Assembly: GCA_002697475.1 (NCBI GenBank)
Contig: NZVW01000102.1
Coordinates: forward strand, 1 to 12,373
Length of the DNA: 12,373 nucleotides
Direction: 5' to 3'
DNA from: Aquimarina sp.
Lineage (GTDB): Bacteria; Bacteroidota; Bacteroidia; Flavobacteriales; Flavobacteriaceae
Shown here: piece by piece, positions 1-6,417 of the stretch
Position numbering within the stretch: the stretch's first letter is position 1
How the letters are laid out: each line of letters starts with the position of its first letter
Program-made: the position numbers and the translations under genes
Notes under the pieces: model-generated
What the model was told of the DNA's origin: nothing
The model's database searches: none
The model's input: only the letters and a program-made list of their open reading frames with translations

Positions 1-150
1 CTCGAGGGAAAAGCAGAAATTGTCGTTGATGAAGTACCTACATTCTTACAAAACGATGATGCGATGATCATTCCAGGCGATACTATCTATACTATTGAAG
101 CAAATGAAAAGTTTAAAATGCTTTATATCATTTTAAATAATAAAACCTAA
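1..150 (+). CDS. Cupin-like protein, 3' end (partial)
   Basis: Frame 1 is open from the left edge to a TAA at 148-150, giving 49 residues of a C-terminus; the start lies outside the window. The fragment alternates short beta-strand-like stretches. It carries a Gly-Lys-Ala-Glu-Ile strand near its start and, around residues 27-33, an Ile-Ile-Pro-Gly-Asp-Thr turn, followed by a hydrophobic strand (Met-Leu-Tyr-Ile-Ile-Leu). This is the usual layout of the second half of a small cupin barrel, where a PxGxxH-type turn precedes the last strands. Here the His of that turn is replaced (Gly-Asp-Thr-Ile-Tyr), so metal binding cannot be inferred. The next gene starts 20 bp later on the same strand, so the two are probably co-transcribed. 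The cupin call rests on pattern only; the function is unknown. Confidence 0.5.
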   Translation, partial: LEGKAEIVVDEVPTFLQNDDAMIIPGDTIYTIEANEKFKMLYIILNNKT

Positions 151-170
151 TCCTGAAAAATTAAAACCAT

Positions 171-341
171 ATGGAAGCTCTATTTAAGCCAGGTGACATA
201 GTATGCGCCAAAGTACACCCTACTAAGCCTCTAAAGGTTAAGTATTTTGTGAGAAGGATCTATTATTGTGATATAGTTAATTATCCTAATGAAAAAGAAG
301 AGGTTTATTTTGAGAGAGAAATTGAGCTTTATAAAAAATAA
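171..341 (+). CDS. Small conserved-type hypothetical protein (56 aa)
   Basis: An ATG at 171 opens a 56-residue reading frame ending in TAA at 339-341. It starts with Met-Glu-Ala-Leu-Phe-Lys-Pro-Gly-Asp-Ile-Val, a beginning often seen in small SH3-like or YodC/DUF2158-type proteins. It continues with basic and aromatic strands (Tyr-Phe-Val-Arg-Arg-Ile-Tyr-Tyr-Cys) and ends in an acidic segment containing Val-Tyr-Phe-Glu-Arg-Glu. There is no signal peptide or membrane segment, so it is probably cytoplasmic. It lies 20 bp after the cupin-like gene and likely shares its transcript. Its stop codon directly abuts the stop codon of the opposing GNAT gene, with no intervening base. The strand-like composition and the PGDIV start favour a real gene; no function can be assigned. 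Confidence 0.65.
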   Translation: MEALFKPGDIVCAKVHPTKPLKVKYFVRRIYYCDIVNYPNEKEEVYFEREIELYKK

Positions 342-842
342 TTATTCAGATCCCTTCATAGTATAAACATGAATCAATTCTTCATTATTCTCATACTGCT
401 CTTTAAAATACATCCCTAATTTCTTTAACAGCCTAATTGACTTTTGATTATCGAATCTTGTTATTGCCAATATCGTAGTATATGTTTTCAATTTTAAAAT
501 TTCTTGCAGATATCTTATGCTAACTTCATAAGCATAACTTTTGCCTTCATACTCCGGCAACATAGCAAAACCTATATCAGGTGCGTCCAGATGATCTCGT
601 TTTAAAAATGTTACCAGTCCTATGGGTTTATTAGTATTATTTAATTGATATACACTGTAATAATAGTGAGGATGATCAAGAATCTTTTGAATATAAGCAG
701 CTGCATCAGCGTCAGTCTTAATTTTACGATCTCCAATAAATTGCAACCATCCTTGACTATTTACTAGTTTTAAAATAAAACCGGCATCATCTAATCTAAT
801 TGGTCGTATAAGTAATCTTTCTGTTTCTAATTCTAAATACAT
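342..842 (-). CDS. GNAT-family N-acetyltransferase (RimJ/RimL-like)
   Basis: The 166-residue product has the layout of the RimJ/RimL-type GNAT acetyltransferases (Acetyltransf_3). These transfer an acetyl group from acetyl-CoA to an amine, for example a protein N-terminus or a small molecule. The N-terminus has the typical ETERLLIRP strand (residues 6-14). The core strand DIGFAML (89-95) leads into the acetyl-CoA loop at 96-107 (PEYEGKSYAYEV). The C-terminal part has Asn132 followed by KSIRLLKKLGM (134-144), a standard family helix and turn. The pyrophosphate loop is slightly degenerate: the usual Q/RxxGxG/A reads ExxGxS. The length is normal for the family. The start is ATG at 842. The gene lies 15 bp after the hydrolase gene on the same strand and is probably co-transcribed from the promoter at 1728-1757. 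The substrate cannot be told from sequence. Confidence 0.9.
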   Translation of the reverse strand: MYLELETERLLIRPIRLDDAGFILKLVNSQGWLQFIGDRKIKTDADAAAYIQKILDHPHYYYSVYQLNNTNKPIGLVTFLKRDHLDAPDIGFAMLPEYEGKSYAYEVSIRYLQEILKLKTYTTILAITRFDNQKSIRLLKKLGMYFKEQYENNEELIHVYTMKGSE

Positions 843-857
843 TTATAAACTGAATGG

Positions 858-1697
858 TTAATGCTTAATGCTATCCTTTTGTGTAAATATTTTTTCAAAA
901 GCATCATATACAGCAAGGTGTAATGCATCACCATGATTTTGTTTTTCGAAGAAATTATAATAGAGATTAGTGTTTTCTCTTTTTGAAAGATTTAACTTGT
1001 CGTATAAATCTTTTGCTGCTTTTTCCATGATATCACCTTCTTTACCCACGGCAATGTAAATTGACTTGTTAGAATCATACATTTTAGGTGAATCGTTAAG
1101 TAAGGATCCATCATCCCACCATAGACTAGGACTAACAATAATGTAATTATCGAAAGTCTCTGGGTTTTTAAATAAAATCTCTGTTGCCAGTAGTCCTCCG
1201 AGAGACTGGCCTATTAATGTGTTAGTTCCGTTTGTATTATACTCTTTGGCTATAAAAGGTTGTAATTCCTTAGTGAGAAAATCAATGAATTTTTTTGACT
1301 CTCCTGTGGTAGGAAAATCAATTTTGTCCTTTTCATTACTCGTGGGATACGTGAAATCTCTTTTTCTGTCAACATTAGAGATGCCTACAACTATAGATTC
1401 AGGTATCATATTGATCCAGGAAAATGAACCAAATTGTACCAAACCGACAATATGAATAAAATCCTCATCTATAGATCCATCTAAGAGGTAGATAACAGGA
1501 TATTTTTTGGTGTTTTCCTTTTCATAACCCAATGGAAAATAAATATTTAGAATTCGATTTTCATTTAAAATCTCTGACTTTAATTCCAGTTGCTCTCCAA
1601 TGACTAAAGGATCTGTTTTAAGCTTTTGAGCTTTAGTTTGCCCGCATATAGTAATAGTATGTGCTATTAAAACTAATAGTGTAAGTGTTATTTTCAT
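858..1697 (-). CDS. Secreted alpha/beta-hydrolase, esterase D/IroE-like (PF00756 type)
   Basis: This 279-residue protein begins with an export signal (residues 1 to about 20, hydrophobic TLLVLIAHTITICG), so it should act in the periplasm or outside the cell. The mature part follows the putative-esterase family, which includes esterase D, the Fes/IroE siderophore esterases and antigen 85. It has a beta-strand with YPVIYLLDG at 66-74 (oxyanion region) and the nucleophile elbow GQSLGG at 163-168 with Ser165. An acidic candidate lies in the VGKEGD segment (Glu220 or Asp222), and His255 in QNHGDALH is the likely base. All triad elements are present, so it should be active. Its substrate is not evident; iron-siderophore genes are not visible nearby. 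The start is ATG at 1697, about 24 bp downstream of the predicted transcription start. It is the first gene of a two-gene unit with the GNAT gene. Confidence 0.88.
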   Translation of the reverse strand: MKITLTLLVLIAHTITICGQTKAQKLKTDPLVIGEQLELKSEILNENRILNIYFPLGYEKENTKKYPVIYLLDGSIDEDFIHIVGLVQFGSFSWINMIPESIVVGISNVDRKRDFTYPTSNEKDKIDFPTTGESKKFIDFLTKELQPFIAKEYNTNGTNTLIGQSLGGLLATEILFKNPETFDNYIIVSPSLWWDDGSLLNDSPKMYDSNKSIYIAVGKEGDIMEKAAKDLYDKLNLSKRENTNLYYNFFEKQNHGDALHLAVYDAFEKIFTQKDSIKH

Positions 1698-1727
1698 TTT
1701 TTTATTTATGAATGTCTAAAGATAATA

Positions 1728-1757
1728 CAAAGTTACTATTCAATCCCCTAAAACAAA
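1728..1757 (-). promoter_or_regulatory. Bacteroidota-type promoter for the hydrolase-GNAT unit
   Basis: Read on the minus strand, TAACTTTG at 1735-1728 matches the Bacteroidota -7 consensus TAnnTTTG exactly. TTTG at 1757-1754 matches the -33 element, 18 bp upstream (19-21 bp is typical). Transcription would start near 1722, giving a leader of about 25 nt before the ATG at 1697. The -33 element overlaps the end of the hairpin at 1756-1781. Confidence 0.7.
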
Positions 1758-1781
1758 ACTGAAGCTAATAAGCTTCAGTTT
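1756..1781. repeat. Perfect 11-bp inverted repeat with 4-nt loop
   Basis: AAACTGAAGCT (1756-1766) and AGCTTCAGTTT (1771-1781) are exact reverse complements around the loop AATA. On the minus strand the stem is followed by a T-rich run (TTTTGTTTTA), which resembles an intrinsic terminator. No minus-strand gene precedes it here, because the neighbour on the right is on the + strand and points away. The left arm overlaps the -33 box of the hydrolase promoter, so it could instead be an operator or a terminator left over from a lost gene. Confidence 0.7.
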
Positions 1782-1835
1782 ATATTAAAACACTTTAAAT
1801 TTTATAAAATACCTGCCAGATATTTTAATCAAACT

Positions 1836-1879
1836 CAGGATTTCTCGGCTAATGAAAGGAAGTGACTATTGAAATCCTG
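1836..1879. repeat. 9-bp inverted repeat, 26-nt spacer
   Basis: CAGGATTTC (1836-1844) and GAAATCCTG (1871-1879) are exact reverse complements separated by 26 nt. The pair could be a spaced operator or the base of an RNA hairpin. Chance occurrence in a 420-bp AT-rich gap is possible. Confidence 0.4.
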
Positions 1880-2057
1880 TTACAAAACTATGGAAATAAC
1901 TTACTTCTAAAGTTTACACACTATTAACTAACTGATAATTAAAATTTAAGACACTTTACTCAATATACAATCTATTCAAATAACAAACATGTTTTAAGGA
2001 TTATTGTATTGTTTTAAAGTAGAAAAACGGGTAATACTACGCATTTAGCACAACCTT

Positions 2058-2096
2058 ATAAATAGTATCTTTAATTCTCAACTAAATACTATTTAT
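2058..2096. repeat. 11-bp inverted repeat upstream of the haem lipoprotein gene
   Basis: ATAAATAGTAT (2058-2068) and ATACTATTTAT (2086-2096) are perfect reverse complements with a 17-nt spacer, ending 21 bp before the ATG at 2118. This placement suits a dyad operator with half-site centres 28 bp apart, or a 5'-leader stem-loop. The weak -7-like TATCTTTA lies across the first arm and the spacer. Confidence 0.5.
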
Positions 2097-2117
2097 CACT
2101 AACCAAATATTTAGAAC

Positions 2118-3668
2118 ATGAAGAAAATACTCTTTAACCTTAATCTCCTACTATTAATTGGTTTATTATTTTTAGGTAGCTGTAAAGATGGTAAAAACGA
2201 CAGTTATACTTCTACAGATGCATCTGATAACCTAATAGCCTTTACACCAGTCCACGATAAACTACCTGTAGATGTTAAACCTACGTGTATTGCAGACTCC
2301 ACTGATTTTAAAAATTGGTTTGTTTCTGGTAATATTAGTAAAAATGGTGCTGTTAATCCGGCTAATAGTGTCACGTTTGGGCATCAAAACAATTGTGACT
2401 TTTACCAATGGTCAGAGCAAATGTTTCTATGGATGACCTCTCCTTCAAGCGATCCTAATTTTAGCGGAAGAGCAATTTTGGAAACACCAGAGTTTTATAC
2501 AGTCTCTCCAAAAGTAAATGGAGTAAGAACTTTAATTCCTCATAAAGCTGGGAAAATGCTTACCGCATTAACTAATGTTCAAAAAACAGACTCCAGAATA
2601 GACTCTGAAGAAGGACAAGCTACAGATGATGTACTTATGTCTCAAAAAGGATCTCTGATTTATTATATATCTATGGTAAACGATGTTTATGCTCAATTTT
2701 TAACCGGTGCTAAAGCAGGAGTGCTCGGTGACGGAGAATTTCCTACTACAAAATCATCAATGGATAGTATTGTAAATTATGCCACTAGTCAGGGTGTAAA
2801 TTTATCTAATCCTGAAACACTAGCCATGGAGCTAAAAACATCATGGGTAGATGCGAGTACTATATCCAATAGTGCTGATTACGTGACCATCGATGCTATA
2901 GTTCCTGTATATGACAAAGTATCTGAAACCTTATGGACTCAAAAGCCGGACACATCTGCTACAGTGAAACTTGCTCTTATTGGAGTTCATGTTGTAGGTA
3001 GTGTCAATGGACATCCTGAAATGATTTGGGCTACTTTTGAACATAAGGATAATGCTCCTAACCTATCTTATGAATATGTCAATGTCAATGACTCTACAAA
3101 AACAGTAGCTGCAGATAGTGGTAAAGATTGGTTATTGAATAGTGACGCGAGTAATGAAACTTATAATGTTTCTCACATGCTATTCGCTAACGATAGTATT
3201 AAAGCGCGACCTGATCAAATCATAAGCGCCAGCAATACAAAAATGATTTTACCATGGGGTGTGGCTAAAACGGGGAAACCTAATCCCGAAAATGCTACTC
3301 CGGCAGACTCTAATACAGAAATAATAGCTATAAACAACAGTGTGCTGGGTCAACTCATTAAAGGAGACGTTAGAAGAAACTATATTTTCATTGGTGCAAC
3401 CTGGACGAATGGCGGAGCCGCTCCTAACGGTACTCCTTATTCTGAAACTAATACCACAGACGGGATGTCTATAGGAACCAGTAGATTAGCAAACAGCACC
3501 ATGGAAACTTACTTTCAATATGATAATAAAAAATTTGGAGAAACTGCCAATTGCTTTTTCTGCCATAGCAACACCAGTGCCAATACCACGGGCTTGAAAC
3601 CAGGAGATCTAAGTCATATCTATGACGCTATTCAGGCACTGAGTGAAACAAGTACCAAAACTCCATAA
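2118..3668 (+). CDS. Lipoprotein with a single C-terminal haem-c (CXXCH) motif
   Basis: The 516-residue protein starts with a lipoprotein signal: a charged MKK, a Leu-rich core and the lipobox LGSC with lipid-bearing Cys22, followed by Lys-Asp. It is therefore exported and membrane-anchored. The only recognisable cofactor site is CFFCH at 479-483, a covalent haem-c motif with His483 as proximal ligand. No Met follows it, so the distal ligand is unclear. The large middle part fits no well-known domain. It has an aromatic block FYQWSEQMFLWM (95-106) and a strand segment EMIWATFEHKDNAP (301-314), which resembles a family of uncharacterised cytochrome-c-like proteins found in several phyla. Cys57 and Cys93 could form a disulfide. 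No cytochrome-maturation or oxidase gene is adjacent. It is a single-gene unit closed by the terminator at 3699-3732. A redox role is inferred from the haem motif only. Confidence 0.8.
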   Translation: MKKILFNLNLLLLIGLLFLGSCKDGKNDSYTSTDASDNLIAFTPVHDKLPVDVKPTCIADSTDFKNWFVSGNISKNGAVNPANSVTFGHQNNCDFYQWSEQMFLWMTSPSSDPNFSGRAILETPEFYTVSPKVNGVRTLIPHKAGKMLTALTNVQKTDSRIDSEEGQATDDVLMSQKGSLIYYISMVNDVYAQFLTGAKAGVLGDGEFPTTKSSMDSIVNYATSQGVNLSNPETLAMELKTSWVDASTISNSADYVTIDAIVPVYDKVSETLWTQKPDTSATVKLALIGVHVVGSVNGHPEMIWATFEHKDNAPNLSYEYVNVNDSTKTVAADSGKDWLLNSDASNETYNVSHMLFANDSIKARPDQIISASNTKMILPWGVAKTGKPNPENATPADSNTEIIAINNSVLGQLIKGDVRRNYIFIGATWTNGGAAPNGTPYSETNTTDGMSIGTSRLANSTMETYFQYDNKKFGETANCFFCHSNTSANTTGLKPGDLSHIYDAIQALSETSTKTP

Positions 3669-3698
3669 AAGTAGTTTTTGATCATTCGTTTGTTAAAC

Positions 3699-3732
3699 AA
3701 AACCACTATGATATTTTATCATGGTGGTTTTA
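3699..3732. terminator. Bidirectional intrinsic terminator
   Basis: The arms at 3699-3713 and 3717-3731 form a 15-bp stem with a single G-U wobble and a 3-nt TTT loop. T-rich tracts flank both sides: GGTTTTA on the + strand and GGTTTTGTTTAA on the minus strand. It sits 31 bp after the lipoprotein stop and 17 bp after the stop of the convergent serine hydrolase, so it can end transcription from both sides. Confidence 0.85.
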
Positions 3733-3748
3733 TCATTTAGAATGCATT

Positions 3749-5218
3749 CTACTTTCGTAACCACAACTCCTCACCCATATACAAATAATCGTTTAAAAGT
3801 TTTTCGTAAACAGGCATAGAATTATCACCATTGAGAAAAACAACATAACCATTTTTTGATTTTGGAAAGAATATGGCCAGAGTACTTACTCCCGGATCTT
3901 TACCTGTATGTAAAATAGCTTTTTCGCCTCCGCTAAAGTCTGAAAGTATTTCCCACCCCAGACCGAAAAATGATTTTTCTCCTAACTTTACCTGAGGTTC
4001 TAACATTTCCTCAAAAAGTTTCGGGTTAAGTTCAGCTCCATTTATAAGGTAAGCTATAAACTTACTGTAGTCTTCTACTGTGGTTAATAGATTAGCCGCT
4101 GCATTCGCTTCGTAATATTTGATTGTTTTTAATGGTTTCCCTTCTTTATCAAAATTAAGTGCATACATTGATTCATCCATGCTTTCATCCCACCAAAACC
4201 TGGTATCTCTCATTCCTATTGATTTAAACACGTATTGTTCTGCAAGTTCTTCAATAGTTTTACCCGTTTTTTTTTCAACAGCCTTTCTAAGGTATTCAAA
4301 ACCTTCTCCTGAATATTGATGTTTGCTACCCGGATCAAATTCAAAAGCTAGTGTATTATCATCATTTAAATATCTCCAATTGGGGAATCCTGTTTGGTGC
4401 GTAAGAACTATTCTTGGCGTTAATTTTTTATAGCGCTTATCATCAACCACATCGGGATCTATCCAATAGGTATAAAGGGGTTCATCAAGGCTTAATAATC
4501 CATTATCCACAAGTTTTAATGTAGTTAGAGCCACAATAGGTTTTGTGAGTGATGCAACCTTAAATATCGTATTATAAGGTGCTTCCCTCTCTCCGTCTAA
4601 AGTTCCATAAACCTTTATTTCTTTTAATGTGCCATTTTTAATAATCCCCAGACCCAAAGCCGGAACCTTATGCTCTCTTAGCAGAGATTCAATCTCATTC
4701 TTTGGACTACCTGTAACTATAGCATTTGGATTCTGATGGTCATAACTCAGAACCTCTGTCAATATCCATCTTTCATCCTTTAATGTCCATACAGAAGTAA
4801 ATTTTGCAGTGCTTGTCCATCGATCTTCTTTTTCTTTTTCTCTTATATAAAAATGATGAACTCCTTTTTGTATTGCACCGTATAAGTTGCCATTATTATA
4901 TAAAGGAAATACTTCCAAGCTTCCTGGTTTCAGTTTTCGGATTGGTTTTTTATTGAAGTCTGAGCATAGATTTTCTTTTGTGCTTTTAAAAAAATCATCT
5001 CGATATTGAACTCCGCTCTGATCGTGAAAGAACCGTAAATCCTTTGCTATCACTTCTTGTAAATAAGAAATATCACATTGGTTGAATCCTTTTTCAAAGA
5101 ATATACTGTCATGTTGTTTTAAGTCTTTAAAAAGCTGAGAATCCTGACTTACCTGAGCGTTTAATTGTAGTGTAATAGCAAAATAAATTATGGCTCCTAC
5201 ATATATATTTTTAATCAT
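3749..5218 (-). CDS. Secreted beta-lactamase-family serine hydrolase with N-terminal NTF2-like domain
   Basis: From ATG 5218 the protein has 489 residues. It begins with a signal peptide (MIKNIYVGAIIYFAITLQLNAQ, likely cut after NAQ), so it acts in the periplasm or outside. About 140 residues then resemble an NTF2-like DUF4440/SnoaL fold: an early QHDSIFFEKGFNQCD helix, then strands ending WTLKDERWILTEVLSYDH. The rest is a class C beta-lactamase/DD-peptidase-like domain. It has the nucleophile motif SLTK (Ser223, Lys226 in this numbering), a YSG at 302-304 where YxN is usual, and HTG (437-439) in place of KTG. The altered second and third motifs favour an esterase or peptidase over a true beta-lactamase. 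The frame continues upstream to ATG 5251 and TTG 5281. I chose 5218 because it places a compact signal peptide at the start; 5251 is a real alternative. It follows the XRE gene by about 100 bp. Confidence 0.85.
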   Translation of the reverse strand: MIKNIYVGAIIYFAITLQLNAQVSQDSQLFKDLKQHDSIFFEKGFNQCDISYLQEVIAKDLRFFHDQSGVQYRDDFFKSTKENLCSDFNKKPIRKLKPGSLEVFPLYNNGNLYGAIQKGVHHFYIREKEKEDRWTSTAKFTSVWTLKDERWILTEVLSYDHQNPNAIVTGSPKNEIESLLREHKVPALGLGIIKNGTLKEIKVYGTLDGEREAPYNTIFKVASLTKPIVALTTLKLVDNGLLSLDEPLYTYWIDPDVVDDKRYKKLTPRIVLTHQTGFPNWRYLNDDNTLAFEFDPGSKHQYSGEGFEYLRKAVEKKTGKTIEELAEQYVFKSIGMRDTRFWWDESMDESMYALNFDKEGKPLKTIKYYEANAAANLLTTVEDYSKFIAYLINGAELNPKLFEEMLEPQVKLGEKSFFGLGWEILSDFSGGEKAILHTGKDPGVSTLAIFFPKSKNGYVVFLNGDNSMPVYEKLLNDYLYMGEELWLRK

Positions 5219-5304
5219 TTGAGATATTTTTAGCAAAGATTTATATCTCATTGATTTTTCGACTAAAATTCTACACGACAATAAGCCGCCAAGATAGCGA
5301 CAAC

Positions 5305-5312
5305 CAAACGTA
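5305..5312 (-). promoter_or_regulatory. Possible -7 promoter element for the serine hydrolase
   Basis: On the minus strand TACGTTTG (5312-5305) matches TAnnTTTG exactly and lies just past the XRE stop codon at 5318-5320. No clear TTTG is seen 18-21 bp upstream, so this is only half a promoter. If used, the leader would be about 80 nt to ATG 5218, or about 47 nt to ATG 5251. Confidence 0.35.
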
Positions 5313-5317
5313 CAACC

Positions 5318-5857
5318 CTATATAAAGCTGAATCCTAATGTAATATGTAATTTCTTATGCTTATCTAAACCAATAGTATTTCGAAGAATTAAAAACACAT
5401 TTGAAAGGACTAATACAATCATAACAACCAGACTAAATCTATTTGTCCAACCGAACCAGTTTTTCATAAATGCAGTAAGTAGAAACAGTATTACAGATAA
5501 AACTGTCCACATAATTTGTAAAGACACAATTTGTTTAGTAACAGGATTAAATTCCTTTTTGATAAACATCAATAATAAAGGAAAAATAATATTTAGCGGA
5601 GGAAAAAATGTACCCGGTAAGGAGGATATATTTATAATTTTAAGTACAACTTCATCAAAAGATTCATATACTGTTGTATCCTCAAGAAGCTCCTTTTCTT
5701 CAATATCCAAGGCTTTTGCTAAGGATTTCAAGGTATAACCTTTAGGCTCTGTACCTGCTTCAATTCTTTGAATTGTACGAATAGAAATACCGGATTTTTC
5801 AGAAAGTTCTGCTTGAGTGAGATTCAATTTTTCTCTAAAAGCCGTCAGCTTTGACAT
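5318..5857 (-). CDS. Membrane-anchored XRE-family helix-turn-helix regulator
   Basis: The 179-residue protein joins a DNA-binding head to a membrane tail. Residues 4-58 form a Cro/C1-type HTH: the helix-turn-helix core is TQAELSEKSGISIRTIQRIE (14-33), followed by the usual EAGTEPKGYTLKSLAKALDI. After a short acidic linker, three hydrophobic segments are visible at about 81-99, 108-131 and 139-159, similar to the DUF4870-like tails attached to such regulators in Bacteroidota. It should sit in the inner membrane with the HTH in the cytoplasm. What it senses is unknown. The start is ATG 5857, and its own promoter is visible at 5874-5903. It lies between the DoxX-like gene (54 bp upstream) and the serine hydrolase downstream, which is a candidate target. 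Confidence 0.85.
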   Translation of the reverse strand: MSKLTAFREKLNLTQAELSEKSGISIRTIQRIEAGTEPKGYTLKSLAKALDIEEKELLEDTTVYESFDEVVLKIINISSLPGTFFPPLNIIFPLLLMFIKKEFNPVTKQIVSLQIMWTVLSVILFLLTAFMKNWFGWTNRFSLVVMIVLVLSNVFLILRNTIGLDKHKKLHITLGFSFI

Positions 5858-5873
5858 TATTCTTGATTTTACT

Positions 5874-5903
5874 CAAATGTAATCTTTATCACTAAAACCT
5901 AAA
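5874..5903 (-). promoter_or_regulatory. Bacteroidota-type promoter for the XRE regulator
   Basis: On the minus strand TACATTTG (5881-5874) matches the -7 consensus TAnnTTTG exactly. TTTA (5903-5900) stands 18 bp upstream as a one-mismatch -33 box. The start site would be near 5868, leaving a short leader of roughly 10 nt before ATG 5857. It lies wholly in the 54-bp gap after the DoxX-like gene. Confidence 0.55.
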
Positions 5904-5911
5904 CTCTATTA

Positions 5912-6361
5912 TTACTTAATAGTTGAAAAATATGTCCAAATTATAAATAAAACTTGTAATGGAATCCTGAACCACAAATATTGTATTGAAGGACCATTAA
6001 ACTGGCCAGTTTGATAATCAATTGACTCTAATGCAGCTTTTATATTAGCTGGTAGCACTACTATTAGAAATGCAATTAATGCCCAACCAAAAATAACTCT
6101 AAAACTGGGAACCAAGATACCCACAGCCAATAAAATTTCCAGAACACCAGTTAATAAAACGACCTCTTTCTTTAACGGAATAAAATCCGGAACCATAACT
6201 GACATTCCATGGGTAAATATAAAATGACCTATTGCTGTAAAAACTAGCATGACCGCCATTGCGATTCTGGCTGCCAATTTAAGATCAGGCTTTTTAAGAA
6301 AGAAACGAGTATATAAACAAGCCAGGATGAAAGTGATGACAAGTATAATAAGCGGTTTCAT
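5912..6361 (-). CDS. DoxX-like integral membrane protein
   Basis: The 149-residue product is nearly all hydrophobic, with four to five membrane segments (about 3-21, 30-50, 66-86, 90-108 and 128-146). It has marks of the DoxX-like family: an AIGHF sequence at the end of the second segment, a VPDFIPLKKEVVLLTGVLEI stretch that leads into the third, VLPANIKAA after the fourth, and a terminal FRIPLQVLFIIW segment. Members of this broad family are poorly understood; some are linked to thiosulfate:quinone oxidoreductase or to oxidative stress. No partner subunit is next to it. It follows the Crp/Fnr-type gene by 56 bp on the same strand, a pairing I recall as common in Bacteroidota, where the regulator may control the membrane protein. 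The start is ATG 6361. Confidence 0.85.
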   Translation of the reverse strand: MKPLIILVITFILACLYTRFFLKKPDLKLAARIAMAVMLVFTAIGHFIFTHGMSVMVPDFIPLKKEVVLLTGVLEILLAVGILVPSFRVIFGWALIAFLIVVLPANIKAALESIDYQTGQFNGPSIQYLWFRIPLQVLFIIWTYFSTIK

Positions 6362-6417
6362 AAATTATTTTTATTACAAAAATGAAATGAATCGCTTAAG
6401 AAAACAATGAACCTAAG

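Larger units (their letters stand above)
1782..2117. other. Non-coding intergenic stretch with inverted repeats
   Basis: This is the larger part of the 420-bp gap between the divergent hydrolase and lipoprotein genes. It is strongly AT-rich. I find no credible ORF longer than a few codons and no tRNA-like fold. It holds two inverted repeats listed separately (1836-1879 and 2058-2096). No full TTTG/TAnnTTTG promoter pointing right is visible. The nearest match is TATCTTTA at 2066-2073, which lacks the final G and a clear -33 box. Confidence 0.6.

Noticed and set aside
1219..1455. 78-codon + strand ORF inside the hydrolase gene
   Set aside because: It lies antisense to a gene with an intact catalytic triad and its translation has no recognisable domain; it is a shadow frame.
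1852..1872. Mini-ORF starting ATG AAA GGA in the intergenic gap
   Set aside because: It stops after six codons and has no sign of expression.
2044..2073. Promoter for the haem lipoprotein (TTTA...TATCTTTA)
   Set aside because: Both boxes deviate from TTTG/TAnnTTTG, so it was left as a remark and not called.
3749..5218. True class C beta-lactamase (ampC-like resistance gene)
   Set aside because: The second and third motifs are YSG and HTG where YxN and KTG are expected, and an NTF2-like domain is attached; this fits the broad serine-hydrolase family better.
5220..5250. 8-bp inverted repeat TGAGATAT/ATATCTCA just upstream of ATG 5218
   Set aside because: It is short and AT-rich, and it would lie in coding sequence if ATG 5251 is the true start; too weak to list as a site.
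5219..5281. Longer N-terminus of the serine hydrolase from TTG 5281
   Set aside because: It would add 21 residues ahead of a compact signal peptide. The TTG has no support when ATG codons at 5251 and 5218 are available.
5276..5303. Direct repeat CGACAA with 22-bp period before the serine hydrolase
   Set aside because: Two 6-bp copies are expected by chance at this scale; only the period of about two helical turns drew attention.
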